The translations under genes were made by a program, and so were the position numbers. 64,000 bases of DNA from Chitinophagales bacterium (GTDB lineage: Bacteria; Bacteroidota; Bacteroidia; Chitinophagales; Chitinophagaceae), in the NCBI GenBank assembly GCA_020636495.1, contig JACJXQ010000008.1:2418001-2482000 (forward strand). The letters are read 5' to 3'. The notes beneath the pieces were generated by a model. That model had not been told where the DNA came from. It made no database searches and worked only from the letters and a program-made list of their open reading frames with translations. Within the stretch, counting starts at the first letter, position 1, and every line of letters begins with the position of its first letter. Positions 31,784 through 41,868 of the stretch are shown here, in pieces.

Positions 31784-32479
31784 ATGGCTAAACTAACAAA
31801 GAAAAGAAAAGCTGCAGAAGCTAAAATAGATAAAGAAAAGAACTACTCCCTTGCAGAAGCTGCAGGGATGATGAAGGATATCAACTGTACAAGTTTCGAC
31901 AGTTCCGTTGACCTTCACATACGCCTTGGTGTTGACCCTAAGAAGGCAGACCAGGCTATCCGTGGTACGGTGACGCTTCCACACGGTACCGGTAAAACAA
32001 AAACCGTTTTGGTGCTTTGTACTCCTGACAAAGAAGCTGAAGCTAAAGCCGCAGGTGCAGACCACGTTGGTTTGGATGACTATATCCAAAAGATCGACGG
32101 TGGATGGACCGATATAGATGTGGTTATCGCTACTCCTTCCGTAATGCCTAAGATAGGTAGGTTGGGTAAAGTATTGGGTCCTCGTAACCTGATGCCAAAC
32201 CCTAAGACAGGTACTGTTACCAACGACGTGGCATCTGCCGTAAACGATGTTAAAGGTGGTAAGATCGCCTTTAAAGTAGACAAAGCAGGTATCATCCACG
32301 CCTCTGTTGGCCGCGTATCTTTCGAGCCTAACAAATTGGCTGAGAACGCTCAGGAATTGATCAACACATTGGTACGTATGAAACCTTCCACAGCTAAAGG
32401 TGTATACCTGAAAGGTGTGAGCATGGCAAGTACCATGAGCCCTGGTTTAACTATCGATACTAAAAGTGTAGCATCGTAA
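31784..32479 (+). CDS. rplA: 50S ribosomal protein L1
   Basis: 231 residues with VDLHIRLGVDPKKADQAIRG, HGTGKTKTVLV, the domain II segment ATPSVMPKIGRLGKVLGPRNL, MPNPKTGTVT and a normal C-terminus. It binds 23S rRNA at the L1 stalk and is the probable repressor of its own operon. 32 bases separate it from rplK. Confidence 0.98.
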   Translation: MAKLTKKRKAAEAKIDKEKNYSLAEAAGMMKDINCTSFDSSVDLHIRLGVDPKKADQAIRGTVTLPHGTGKTKTVLVLCTPDKEAEAKAAGADHVGLDDYIQKIDGGWTDIDVVIATPSVMPKIGRLGKVLGPRNLMPNPKTGTVTNDVASAVNDVKGGKIAFKVDKAGIIHASVGRVSFEPNKLAENAQELINTLVRMKPSTAKGVYLKGVSMASTMSPGLTIDTKSVAS

Positions 32480-32521
32480 ACGTGAAATTTGAAGGTTAAT
32501 TATCCTTAAAAACATTTAGCA

Positions 32522-33058
32522 ATGGCAATGACAACCGCTCAAAAAGGTGAAGTGATAGAAGCACTGAAAGAGAAATTCTCTCAGTATGACAACTTTTACC
32601 TTACAGATACAGAATCTTTATCAGCAGACCAGACGAGCAAACTTCGTCGTATCTGTTTCGAAAAGAACGTGGAAATGAAGGTGGCTAAGAACTCCCTCAT
32701 CCAAAAGGCTTTGGAGCAACTTGATACTGATCGCTACACAGGAGCATTCGACTCTCTGAAAGGGGTTACAGCATTGATGTTCTCCGAGTCTGCAAAAGAA
32801 CCTGCTGTCATCATCAGCACTTTCCGCAAAGACAACAAAACCGAAAGGCCTGTATTCAAAGCAGCCTTCATCGATGGCGATGTATTTGTAGGTGAAGAGA
32901 ACATGACAGTATTGAAATCGCTTAAGAGCAAAACAGAGCTTATCGGCGAGATCATCGGATTGTTGCAATCTCCTGCCAAAAATGTTATCAGTGCGCTTAA
33001 CGCAGGTAACAAACTGGCTAGCCTTGTTAAGGCGTTGGAAGATAGAGCAGCATCATAA
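32522..33058 (+). CDS. rplJ: 50S ribosomal protein L10
   Basis: 178 residues. The N-terminal rRNA-binding part reads TTAQKGEVIEALKEKF and RRICFEKNVEMKVAKNSLIQKA; the C-terminal helix binds L7/L12 dimers (NVISALNAGNKLASLVKALED). The ATG at 32522 gives MAMTTAQ; the ATG at 32528 is also possible. Confidence 0.97.
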   Translation: MAMTTAQKGEVIEALKEKFSQYDNFYLTDTESLSADQTSKLRRICFEKNVEMKVAKNSLIQKALEQLDTDRYTGAFDSLKGVTALMFSESAKEPAVIISTFRKDNKTERPVFKAAFIDGDVFVGEENMTVLKSLKSKTELIGEIIGLLQSPAKNVISALNAGNKLASLVKALEDRAAS

Positions 33059-33122
33059 ATACGGCTTCCAAGTCCAACTATATTAAATTTATTTTTGAAC
33101 TGAAAATTAAAACATCATTACG

Positions 33123-33503
33123 ATGGCAGAACTTAAAGAATTCGCAGAACAACTCGTTAACCTTACAGTTAAAGAAGTTAACGAACTAGCACAGATATTG
33201 AAAGACGAATACGGTATCGAGCCGGCAGCTGCAGCTGTAGCTGTTGCAGGTCCAGTAGCAGGTGGTGGCGACGCCGGTGCTGCTGAAGAGAAAACTTCAT
33301 TCAACGTAGTACTGAAAGCTGCCGGCGCTAACAAACTGAACGTAGTTAAAGTTGTAAAAGAACTGACTGGTTTAGGTTTGAAAGAAGCTAAAGAAATGGT
33401 AGACGGCGCTCCTCAGAACGTGAAAGAAGGTGTTAGCAAAGCAGAAGCTGACGACCTGGCTGCTAAGCTGAAAGAAGCTGGTGCTGAAGTTGAGATCGCT
33501 TAA
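33123..33503 (+). CDS. rplL: 50S ribosomal protein L7/L12
   Basis: 126 residues: N-terminal dimerisation helix (LVNLTVKEVNELAQILKDEYG), Ala/Gly hinge (AAAVAVAGPVAGGGDAGAAEE), and the factor-binding domain (KTSFNVVLKAAGANKLNVVK, GLGLKEAKEMVDGAP). A TATTTTTG box at 33090-33097 may add a promoter for this gene alone, which is needed in more copies than L10. A strong terminator follows, so rpoB is not in this operon. Confidence 0.98.
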   Translation: MAELKEFAEQLVNLTVKEVNELAQILKDEYGIEPAAAAVAVAGPVAGGGDAGAAEEKTSFNVVLKAAGANKLNVVKVVKELTGLGLKEAKEMVDGAPQNVKEGVSKAEADDLAAKLKEAGAEVEIA

Positions 33504-33525
33504 TTTCGGTTTTTACCAACAACAT

Positions 33526-33559
33526 AAAAATGCCCCGTTACTCGTAACGGGGCATTTTT
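33526..33559 (+). terminator. Strong terminator after rplL
   Basis: Sixteen-base arms (33526-33541 with 33544-33559, core GCCCCGTTAC/GTAACGGGGC) ending in a T-run. It closes the ribosomal operon. Confidence 0.88.
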
Positions 33560-33699
33560 TATGCCATGAGATTGTAAAACAACCCCTGAAAACGGATATT
33601 TCACCACTATGTTTTCTTAAGAGTCATTCCCTTGGAAATATATCAGTAAATTGCCCCACTTATTTTTCATACAACAAAACAGCAAGAGCAATATCTTAA

Positions 33700-35106
33700 A
33701 TGAAACGTTCCTTTGTGCAACCACTGCTGATCCTACCTGTACTGCTATTGCCGCTATTAAGCCCTGCACAGCAATTCATTGGTCTAAACACAACAGAATA
33801 TGCTGCCATACAACATATGGCCACCAATCCTGCCTATGTTAACTTTTCTGAGAACGGGACAGAGGTATTGCTTTTTTCGGCAAACGGCCTGGCAGGCACT
33901 AATGCTTATGATTTCAAAAAGAAGTTCATCTACCAGGGGTTCAACGGGCAGGCAATAGAGAATAAGGATTATTACCGGGAACTGGAAGGCAGCAACAAAA
34001 ACATGTGGGCCAATATTGAGATAAATGGCCCTGCCGTGTCATTTAAATATAAAGACATCCATCACTTCGGCGTTTTCACACGTGCCCGCCAGATTTACAG
34101 GGCGGGTAATATATCGGACGTAAATTTCGATGTACTGGGCAACAGTAGCAAGAAAATACCCAATGGTGACCCAATCACATTTACGAATGCAGGGTTCACT
34201 ACACATACGTTTGCAGAAATTGGTTTCAGTTACGGAAGAATAATGGTCAATGATTACTACCATGTATTGCGAGGTGGCGTTTCTGTAAAATACCTGATGG
34301 GGTTTGTTGCCGGAAGTATATATGCGCCCGACCTACAGTATACTGCCAATTACGACAGTGTGAGGTCTGTAAAAGGAGATGTAAACGTCAATTATACCTA
34401 TAATATCGGCCCATATATAGACCCCAACGCACAGAACGACCTGACATCATGGTTTGAACGTGCAGGGCGATGGGGCCTGGGATTGGACATAGGCGGACAA
34501 TATGAATATCATCCTAATGGCACCCCTAATGAGCCTACACCCTACATGTTCAGCGTAGCAGCATCATTAACAGATATAGGAGGTATAGGTTATGTTGCGG
34601 ATAAAGGCAGTGGTTCATATGGGCTTGCTATGAGCAATGTTGACACAGGGATACTTATCAAGCGTGACTATGAGGCCATGTCTGAATATATGCAGAAACT
34701 TGATAAGGACACACTACTTGGAAAGAAGGAAGAACATGAGAAGTTTCGTGTAGGGCTGCCTACTGCTTTCAGGTTGAATGCTGATTACAATGCAGGAGAT
34801 AAACTGAATTTTGCTATAAACCTACTGTTGAACCTGAGAGGGAACAGCGCCACTGTATATAAACCGGCATATGTAAACTATATCAACTTTACCCCCAGCT
34901 ACGGAGGCCGTAAAGCCAAAGTATCATTACCTTTTACCCTGATAGGCTACCAGACATTTACTGTAGGTGCAATAATACGTGTAGGCCCATTCTATTTAGG
35001 TAGCACATCAGCTGTATCATCGATAATGACCAATAAGATAAACAATATTGATGCCTATGCAGGCTTTATTTGGAAGTTCAGGCAGAATGAATTCCATTAC
35101 TACTAG
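33700..35106 (+). CDS. Outer-membrane barrel protein, DUF5723-like
   Basis: 468 residues with a signal peptide (LLILPVLLLPLLSPAQQ). The mature start QQFIGLNTTEYAAIQHMATNPAYVN resembles PorP/SprF-type and DUF5723 barrels, in which an 'NPA' segment follows the first strand. The rest is alternating strands (VLRGGVSVKYLMGFVAGSIY, FTVGAIIRVGPFYLGSTSAV) and it ends with an aromatic strand. Probably an outer-membrane barrel; a link to type IX secretion is possible but not shown. Confidence 0.68.
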   Translation: MKRSFVQPLLILPVLLLPLLSPAQQFIGLNTTEYAAIQHMATNPAYVNFSENGTEVLLFSANGLAGTNAYDFKKKFIYQGFNGQAIENKDYYRELEGSNKNMWANIEINGPAVSFKYKDIHHFGVFTRARQIYRAGNISDVNFDVLGNSSKKIPNGDPITFTNAGFTTHTFAEIGFSYGRIMVNDYYHVLRGGVSVKYLMGFVAGSIYAPDLQYTANYDSVRSVKGDVNVNYTYNIGPYIDPNAQNDLTSWFERAGRWGLGLDIGGQYEYHPNGTPNEPTPYMFSVAASLTDIGGIGYVADKGSGSYGLAMSNVDTGILIKRDYEAMSEYMQKLDKDTLLGKKEEHEKFRVGLPTAFRLNADYNAGDKLNFAINLLLNLRGNSATVYKPAYVNYINFTPSYGGRKAKVSLPFTLIGYQTFTVGAIIRVGPFYLGSTSAVSSIMTNKINNIDAYAGFIWKFRQNEFHYY

Positions 35107-35123
35107 ACATCCGGAAAATGGAC

Positions 35124-35164
35124 ATAAAAAGAGCAGCCACGCAATGCGTGGCTGCTCTTTTTAT
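35124..35164. terminator. Long bidirectional terminator
   Basis: Twenty-base arms (35124-35143 and 35145-35164) around a single A, with A- and T-runs at the ends, between convergent genes. Confidence 0.85.
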
Positions 35165-35184
35165 AGTATCATTAATATGTTCAA

Positions 35185-35817
35185 TTAGTTTGCCAAATAC
35201 TGAAGATATTCAGGAGGCAAAGGCCAGTTCAACTTCCTGAAATAAAACTCAGTGTACTCTAAGCTCATTGTGTCGGCAAATTGTTTTTCGGGTAATACAC
35301 GGTATAATTTACCAAATAAATATCCCCTGTAGTTGCCGCCTTCTTCACCTATTATGTTTATAGTAGCATAACCCAATTTATCACCGGTATTTGCTGTATA
35401 AGTGTTATATATCTTCCTGCCTGCCAAGTCAACACGGCTGGTATCCAGTTTCACAAAATTCACCCTTGGGTTCATATCACCGGCAGTAACTGAGTAGGTA
35501 TCAATACCTGAATATGGAGCAAAAGTAACCCTTAAAGTACGATGAAAAATGCTGTCGTCTTTAACCCTGGCTATTATCTGCGTATTACCTGCTGTATCTA
35601 CATAGTAAAATGCGGGAGCATAAACCAGTTTCCTGTTGTTAAGTACACCTTCCATAGACCCAAGGTACACAGAAACACCACCACTATCGGGGCTCAGGGG
35701 GTTCAGCGCGGCACCATCATCTACATTAGGATTCGCATCATAGGCCCCGTTATTGCATGAAAACATAGCCATAGAGGCTCCTAATATCAATGCAGAAGCA
35801 ATTAAAAGTTTCTTCAT
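35185..35817 (-). CDS. Lipoprotein of unknown function
   Basis: 210 residues with lipoprotein signal LLIASALILGASMAMFSC. An Asn/Asp-rich linker follows, then a beta-rich domain (SVYLGSMEGVLNNRKLVYAPAF-type strands, IINIIGEEGG-like turn, GYLFGKLYRVLPEKQ) and the end YTEFYFRKLNWPLPPEYLQYL. No family recognised. It lies 3' of aspS on the same strand, 60 bases away, with its own start. Confidence 0.6.
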   Translation of the reverse strand: MKKLLIASALILGASMAMFSCNNGAYDANPNVDDGAALNPLSPDSGGVSVYLGSMEGVLNNRKLVYAPAFYYVDTAGNTQIIARVKDDSIFHRTLRVTFAPYSGIDTYSVTAGDMNPRVNFVKLDTSRVDLAGRKIYNTYTANTGDKLGYATINIIGEEGGNYRGYLFGKLYRVLPEKQFADTMSLEYTEFYFRKLNWPLPPEYLQYLAN

Positions 35818-35877
35818 AGTACTTTATTACAGCTATAAAGATAATAATCTGAACAGAAAATCAAAACATAAGTCCCC

Positions 35878-37668
35878 CTATTCAGTAACATCTTTTTTAG
35901 TATTAACTATTCTGATATTCAACTCATCCAATTGTTTATCATCAACATATGAAGGCGCATCCAGCATTACGTCGCGGCCTGCATTGTTTTTGGGGAAGGC
36001 TATGAAATCCCTTATTGACTCCTGCCCGCCCATAAGCGCGCAAAGCCTGTCGAACCCCAGGGCAATACCACCATGTGGGGGAGCCCCATACTCAAATGCC
36101 CCCAGCAGGAAGCCAAATTTCTCATTTGCCTCATGGGCATCCATGCCCAGAGCGGCAAACATCTGTTGCTGAATATCCTTTTGATAGATACGGATAGATC
36201 CGCCGCCAATCTCGGTACCATTCAGAACAATATCGTAAGCATTTGCCTTTATATCGCCATATTTTTCAGGCATTGCCAGCCATTCTATATGTTCAGGCTT
36301 GGGTGATGTGAACGGGTGATGCCGCGCCACCCACCTGTCCTCTTCCGAATCATGCTCCAATAAGGGAAAGTCTACCACCCACAATGGCTTGTAGTTATCG
36401 GGGTTCCTGAGCCCCAGCCTGTTACCCATTTCCAGCCTTAATTCACTCATGGCTTTCCTTGCTTTATCGTCTGTGCCAACCAGTATCAATACCAGGTCAC
36501 CGGTATCAGCGCCACAGAACCCGGCCAGTTGTTCAGGCTTGTTACCATCCAGGAATTTATCAATACTACTTTTGAATGTACCGTCCGCATTACATTTCAG
36601 GTATATCAGCCCTGTCATGCCTATCTGCGGGCGTTTTACCCATTCAGTAAGCTCATCCAGTTGTTTACGGGTATACTCCGAAGCGCCGGGCACTGTTATA
36701 GCTAATATGGTTTCCGCGTCGGAAAACACTTTAAAATCCACTTCACTCAGTACTTCTGCATACACATTATTGTTGGCCTTGCAGTTGTTAATGGTCATAC
36801 CAAAACGGATATCAGGCTTGTCATTCCCATAACTCCACATTGCCTCCTCCCAGGTCATACGGGGAAAATCGTCATCAAAAGTGATACCTTTTACTTCTTT
36901 GAATAAGTATTTGACCAGCCCCTCGAAAGTTTGCAAAATGTCTTCTTGTTCAACAAAACTCATTTCACAATCGACCTGCGTAAATTCAGGTTGCCTGTCT
37001 GCCCGCAAGTCCTCATCGCGGAAACATTTTACCACCTGGAAATACTTATCAAAACCGCTGACCATCAATAATTGCTTAAATGTCTGCGGGCTTTGTGGCA
37101 AAGCATAGAATTGGTTTTCGTTCATGCGCGATGGCACGATAAAGTCCCTAGCCCCCTCAGGTGTTGATTTTATAAGGAACGGCGTTTCAATCTCCATAAA
37201 GCCCTGTCCATCCAGGTAGTTCCTTACAGAGCGGTTGATACGATACCGAAGGTCCAGGTTCCTGCGCAGCGGCTGGCGTCTCAGATCCAGGTAACGATAT
37301 TTCATCAACAATTCGTCACCACCATCTGTTTCTTCTTCTATAGTAAAAGGAGGAACAGCGGACTTATTGAGTATTTTATAGTCTGACACTTCTATCTCAA
37401 CATCACCGGTAGGTATCTTGGGATTTTTGTTACTGCGTTCCAGCACAACACCTGTAGCCTGTATCACAAATTCGCGGCCCAGTGGTGCCTTATCTAAAGC
37501 ATTATTGAACTTTTCGTTGAACAAAAGTTGCGTAACACCATAACGGTCCCTGATATCAATAAAGGTGATAGCACCAAATTTGCGAACGGTTTGCACCCAG
37601 CCCGCCAATACAACTTCCTGTTTTACATTTTGAATACGTAATTCTCCACACGTATGCGAACGATACAT
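35878..37668 (-). CDS. aspS: Aspartate-tRNA ligase
   Basis: 596 residues, the bacterial-type enzyme. The OB-fold anticodon-binding domain reads LAGWVQTVRKFGAITFIDIRDRYG. Class II motif 2 is in FRDEDLRADRQPEFTQVD. The bacterial GAD insertion follows, and motif 3 is in GGIALGFDRLCALMGG. It charges tRNA-Asp in the cytoplasm. Whether it is strictly Asp-specific cannot be read from the sequence. Confidence 0.97.
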   Translation of the reverse strand: MYRSHTCGELRIQNVKQEVVLAGWVQTVRKFGAITFIDIRDRYGVTQLLFNEKFNNALDKAPLGREFVIQATGVVLERSNKNPKIPTGDVEIEVSDYKILNKSAVPPFTIEEETDGGDELLMKYRYLDLRRQPLRRNLDLRYRINRSVRNYLDGQGFMEIETPFLIKSTPEGARDFIVPSRMNENQFYALPQSPQTFKQLLMVSGFDKYFQVVKCFRDEDLRADRQPEFTQVDCEMSFVEQEDILQTFEGLVKYLFKEVKGITFDDDFPRMTWEEAMWSYGNDKPDIRFGMTINNCKANNNVYAEVLSEVDFKVFSDAETILAITVPGASEYTRKQLDELTEWVKRPQIGMTGLIYLKCNADGTFKSSIDKFLDGNKPEQLAGFCGADTGDLVLILVGTDDKARKAMSELRLEMGNRLGLRNPDNYKPLWVVDFPLLEHDSEEDRWVARHHPFTSPKPEHIEWLAMPEKYGDIKANAYDIVLNGTEIGGGSIRIYQKDIQQQMFAALGMDAHEANEKFGFLLGAFEYGAPPHGGIALGFDRLCALMGGQESIRDFIAFPKNNAGRDVMLDAPSYVDDKQLDELNIRIVNTKKDVTE

Positions 37669-37798
37669 AATATAGACATTTAAACGGCTGCAAGATAACT
37701 TTAATCAACCGATTGTTGATAAATCACTTTTATTATATCTGAGGTAATAGCTAATTTTCACGTACCGGACAGTATAGTACGGTATACAAAAACCTCTC

Positions 37799-39538
37799 GT
37801 GCCAGCTCTGACCAAAAAAAAGAAGCTCTTTATCGGCATAACAGCAGTTGTGATCCTGTTACTTATCGTGATCGGCAATATCGTTGCGGGCAGGTATAAG
37901 AAGATCATCCTGAATGTGCTGCCAAAGGCAGTTGCCGCCGGCACAGACAGCCTGTATCATATCTCGGTACAAGGAGCATCGCTCAATATCCTGACCAGGA
38001 GTATCACGCTTAGAGGCATTCATATATGGGCTGACAGCGACATAGTTGCCCGGAGTATAGCAGACAGTACTGCCAAGCCTATGTATGTGGATGTGAATAT
38101 CCCACGTCTGAAGGTAAGCAGCATCATGTGGGACAAGCTAAAAGGAGGTGAAGGCTTTAGTTGCGGCCTGTTAACTATTGTGCGGCCTGCTATAGCTATT
38201 TACAAGACAGACTCGGCACTAATAAAAAAAGACACCTCCCATAGAACAGAGCAAAATAAAGAGTTTACTGCTAACACACTAAAAGTGATGAACGCCGATA
38301 TCAGATACATTTTTCTAAATGGCGACGATTCAAATATTGTCAGCTTCAACAAGTGTGATGCTGAACTCAGCAACTGGCAGTATGGCCTTAGTTACCTGAG
38401 AGATACCAGCAAATTCCTGATGGCAGACCATGGAGAAATAATTGTGGGAAACTTCAGCTACGCTTCCCCCTCATCCATGTATAATTATTCGTGTACCAAC
38501 CTGCGTTTCAGCAGCCAGGAGAATAAGATCACCGCTCGTGACCTGCGCATCAGGTTAAAAGGTACTACTGCTGAATTTTACCGGAAAGTAGATATGCAGA
38601 AGGAGATTTATGATCTGAACTTCCCAACCATAGAATTTGACAAGATAGACCGTAACAAACTAAAACAAGAACATATACTTACCTCCTCTGCCGTATACCT
38701 GAATCACAGCTCAATGGAGATATTGCTGGACAGGCGACACCCAGCTAATACGATCAGCAAATTGGGCAAATTCCCAAACCAGGTTGTAAGAAATATGAAG
38801 CTGCCGATATATATCGGCGAGATAAAAATAAACAAAGGGAGCGTGGCCTATGCTGAAATAAGCAATAAAACAGGGAAGAAAGCAACTATACATTTTGACA
38901 ATATCGATGGCACGATAAGCAATGTAACGAATATACCCGCCTACCTGGAGAAAGACAGCATCGCGATAGCCCACTTGAATGCCAAGTTCAATAAATATAC
39001 AGATGTAGACGCTTTGTTCCGGTTCTCCATGTCAGATCCTAAAGGAGCCTTCAGCCTTGATGCCAGACTTGAGGGGATGCAAAGCTACCAGGTAAGCGAA
39101 CAAACAAAAGCATTTTCTTTGCTGGATGTAAAGTCGCTGAACATGAAAAGTCTCGACCTGAAAATATCAGGTAATGAATATGCAGCCGGAGGTTATTTTA
39201 CAATGCTCTATAGCAACCTTGGGATAAGGATATTGAAGAACGAGACCAACCAGGTGGGTGAAAAGAAAACAAAAGGATTCCTTAGTTTCATTGCCAACAA
39301 TATGATTCTCTATTCAGGCAATCCCATGCCCGGTGATGACGTCCGGCATATCAAAACACAGGTAAAAAGAGATGAGCTAAAATCATTCTTCAACCTTATA
39401 TGGCAGAATATACTGGAAGGAGTAAGGGAAACCACCATCAGGGATATGCAAGTAATAGACTGGATAAAAAAGAATGATCAGCAAAAGAATGGCTTATTCA
39501 GTCCTGAAAAAAAACGGAAAAAGAAAAGGGGTGGTTGA
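37799..39538 (+). CDS. AsmA-like / DUF748-type membrane-anchored protein
   Basis: 579 residues starting with GTG at 37799; no in-frame ATG precedes the N-terminal helix (LFIGITAVVILLLIVIGNIVAG). The rest is periplasmic and beta-rich: LYHISVQGASLNILTRSITL near the start, and repeats of the type IYIGEIKINKGSVAYAE and ATIHFDNIDGTISNVTNI. This matches AsmA-clan proteins, which form beta-groove bridges for phospholipid transport between membranes. The C-terminus is basic (KKRKKKRGG). The stop codon lies in the loop of the terminator. Confidence 0.7.
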   Translation: MPALTKKKKLFIGITAVVILLLIVIGNIVAGRYKKIILNVLPKAVAAGTDSLYHISVQGASLNILTRSITLRGIHIWADSDIVARSIADSTAKPMYVDVNIPRLKVSSIMWDKLKGGEGFSCGLLTIVRPAIAIYKTDSALIKKDTSHRTEQNKEFTANTLKVMNADIRYIFLNGDDSNIVSFNKCDAELSNWQYGLSYLRDTSKFLMADHGEIIVGNFSYASPSSMYNYSCTNLRFSSQENKITARDLRIRLKGTTAEFYRKVDMQKEIYDLNFPTIEFDKIDRNKLKQEHILTSSAVYLNHSSMEILLDRRHPANTISKLGKFPNQVVRNMKLPIYIGEIKINKGSVAYAEISNKTGKKATIHFDNIDGTISNVTNIPAYLEKDSIAIAHLNAKFNKYTDVDALFRFSMSDPKGAFSLDARLEGMQSYQVSEQTKAFSLLDVKSLNMKSLDLKISGNEYAAGGYFTMLYSNLGIRILKNETNQVGEKKTKGFLSFIANNMILYSGNPMPGDDVRHIKTQVKRDELKSFFNLIWQNILEGVRETTIRDMQVIDWIKKNDQQKNGLFSPEKKRKKKRGG

Positions 39539-39553
39539 TCCACCCCCTTTTTT
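39524..39553 (+). terminator. Terminator overlapping the stop codon
   Basis: AAAAGGGGTGG (39524-39534) pairs with CCACCCCCTTTT (39540-39551, one bulged C), followed by more T. The TGA stop at 39536-39538 is in the 5-base loop. Confidence 0.75.
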
Positions 39554-39573
39554 ATTAAAACGATCTGCAGCTG

Positions 39574-41697
39574 TTATTGATAGCTTAATCCCATATTATA
39601 CAACAGGAAAGCCCATTTATCTGCCTGCTCACTGATGATCATTGAAGTAGGTTTACCTGCACCGTGCCCAGCTTGTGTTTCAATACGTATCAGGGTTGGT
39701 TTATTACAACTTTGTGCAGCCTGCAATGCAGCGGCAAACTTAAAGGAGTGTGCAGGTACTACCCTGTCGTCATGGTCGCCTGTAGTGACCATAGTAGCCG
39801 GATAGCAGGTGCCCGGTTTTACATTATGCACAGGAGAATATCCCAGCAGGTAGTTGAACATATCAGCATTGTCATCGGCAGTACCATAGTCGTAAGCCCA
39901 GCCTGCGCCGGCGGTAAACTTATGATACCTTAACATATCCAGCACACCCACTGCAGGAAAGCAAACTTTGAACAGGTCGGGACGTTGTGTAAGGCATGCG
40001 CCCACCAGCAATCCGCCATTAGACCCGCCGGCAATAGCCAGGTAATCTTTTGATGTATATTTCTGATCTATCAGGTATTGTGCAGCAGAAATAAAGTCAT
40101 TGAATACATTTTGCTTATGCAGCTTGGTACCCATATTATGCCAGCTATCACCATACTCTCCGCCTCCCCTCAGGTTGGCTACGGCATATATACCCCCGTT
40201 CTCAAGAAACACGATATTACTCACGCTGAAAGATGGCGTGAGGCTGATACTGAAGCCACCGTAACCATATAACAAAAGTGGGTTTTTACCATTCAATTGT
40301 GTACCCTTTTTGTAGGTTATGATCATTGGTATCAATGTACCATCAGGATATGAGGTGTAAAAAACCTGTTTGCTTTCATAGCTTTCGGGATCGAATTTCA
40401 CACCTGATTTCTTATATATTTCTGTCTTACCTGATTTAATATCGTATTTGAATATCGTTGGAGGATAAACGTAGGATGTAAAGTTGTAATACAGCTCCGT
40501 CTCTTCTCTTTTACCACCGAATCCACTGGCAGTACCTAATCCAGGTAGTTGTATCACGCGCTCTTCTTGCCCGCGCATATCATACTGGCGCACTTCTGAT
40601 ACAGCATCTTTCAGGAAGCTCGCAAAGAACTTACCACCACATGTTGAGATGCTCATAGGGTATTTCATCTCTGGAATCAGTGGCAACCAGTTTCCTGATT
40701 GCGGGCTTTTAGCATCTACGATCATCAGTCTCCTGTTAGGAGCCCCCATATTGGTGAGTATATACAGCATACCATCTTCAGCATGTACTACATCCTGCTC
40801 ATAGTCGAAACCTTTTACCATTGCAACTATAGGAGCATTCTTCTGTTTCAGCGACTGCACATACAACTCATTACCATAAGTAGCATTAGCAGCTGAAATA
40901 ACAAGGTATTGCTGATCTTCTGTTACAGAGCCCCCGATGTACCTTCTTTGGGTTACGGTTCCACCAAAGATCAGTTCATCTGACGATTGAGGTGTACCTA
41001 ACTTATGGAAGAATAATTTATGCTGCTGTGTCTTTCCAGACAGTTCACTACCCTCTTTGGGCTTGTCATAGCTACTGTAATAGAACCCTTCATTACCTCT
41101 CCAGGAGAGGCCACTGAACTTAATATCTACAAGGGTATCACCGAGCATTTTCCTGGTTTTAGTATCCAATATGATAACCTTCCTCCAGTCAGAGCCCCCC
41201 TCGGATATCTGGTAGGCGCAAAGAGAACCGTCTTTTGTGAACTGGATACCAGCCAGGGATGTGGTACCGTCTTTAGAAAAAGCATTTGGATCTAAAAACA
41301 CTTCAGGTTTCCCGTTGCCTTTCTGGCGGAACAGGATGGACTGATTCTGCAACCCGTCGTTCTTATAGAAGTAAGTATAATCCCCTTCTTTAAACGGAGC
41401 GCTGTACTTTTCATAATTCCACAACTCAGTCAGTCTTTTCTTGATAGCATCGCGAAAAGGTATCTGGTCCAGGTATTCATTGGTTACTTTGTTCTCAGCC
41501 TTCACCCAGTCTTTTGTCTCCTGGGAGAGGTCGTCTTCCAGCCAACGATAAGGGTCATTGACCTTTGTACCAAAATAAACGTCCGACTGATCTGTTTTCT
41601 TTGTCTGCGGATATGTGCCCTTAAATGCTGCCATATCCTGTGCGTTTACTCCCATTCCAGATAGTATTGCAAGTATGTATAACGATATTTTATTCAT
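39574..41697 (-). CDS. Prolyl oligopeptidase family serine peptidase
   Basis: 707 residues from the ATG at 41697, with signal peptide MNKISLYILAILSGMGVNAQ. It has the S9A layout: KVNDPYRWLED near the start, a seven-bladed propeller, then the alpha/beta hydrolase. The catalytic Ser is in GGSNGGLL, the Asp in GDHDDRVVPAHSFKF and the His in QAGHGAG. NLRGGGEYGDSWH before the Ser is also typical. It cleaves proline-containing peptides, here in the periplasm. Monocistronic. Confidence 0.93.
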   Translation of the reverse strand: MNKISLYILAILSGMGVNAQDMAAFKGTYPQTKKTDQSDVYFGTKVNDPYRWLEDDLSQETKDWVKAENKVTNEYLDQIPFRDAIKKRLTELWNYEKYSAPFKEGDYTYFYKNDGLQNQSILFRQKGNGKPEVFLDPNAFSKDGTTSLAGIQFTKDGSLCAYQISEGGSDWRKVIILDTKTRKMLGDTLVDIKFSGLSWRGNEGFYYSSYDKPKEGSELSGKTQQHKLFFHKLGTPQSSDELIFGGTVTQRRYIGGSVTEDQQYLVISAANATYGNELYVQSLKQKNAPIVAMVKGFDYEQDVVHAEDGMLYILTNMGAPNRRLMIVDAKSPQSGNWLPLIPEMKYPMSISTCGGKFFASFLKDAVSEVRQYDMRGQEERVIQLPGLGTASGFGGKREETELYYNFTSYVYPPTIFKYDIKSGKTEIYKKSGVKFDPESYESKQVFYTSYPDGTLIPMIITYKKGTQLNGKNPLLLYGYGGFSISLTPSFSVSNIVFLENGGIYAVANLRGGGEYGDSWHNMGTKLHKQNVFNDFISAAQYLIDQKYTSKDYLAIAGGSNGGLLVGACLTQRPDLFKVCFPAVGVLDMLRYHKFTAGAGWAYDYGTADDNADMFNYLLGYSPVHNVKPGTCYPATMVTTGDHDDRVVPAHSFKFAAALQAAQSCNKPTLIRIETQAGHGAGKPTSMIISEQADKWAFLLYNMGLSYQ

Positions 41698-41868
41698 CAA
41701 ATGATATTTTAAAAACCCTTTATAAAATATGAACTACCTGCAAAATAACATTGATTTCAGTATCCTGTCAGGAGCTGGACAAAAATACCGCTCAAAATCA
41801 CTCATATATCTGATCGTTATATGGTAATTTATTAACAAAATAGTGCATGGGATATAACTTAAGGATGT

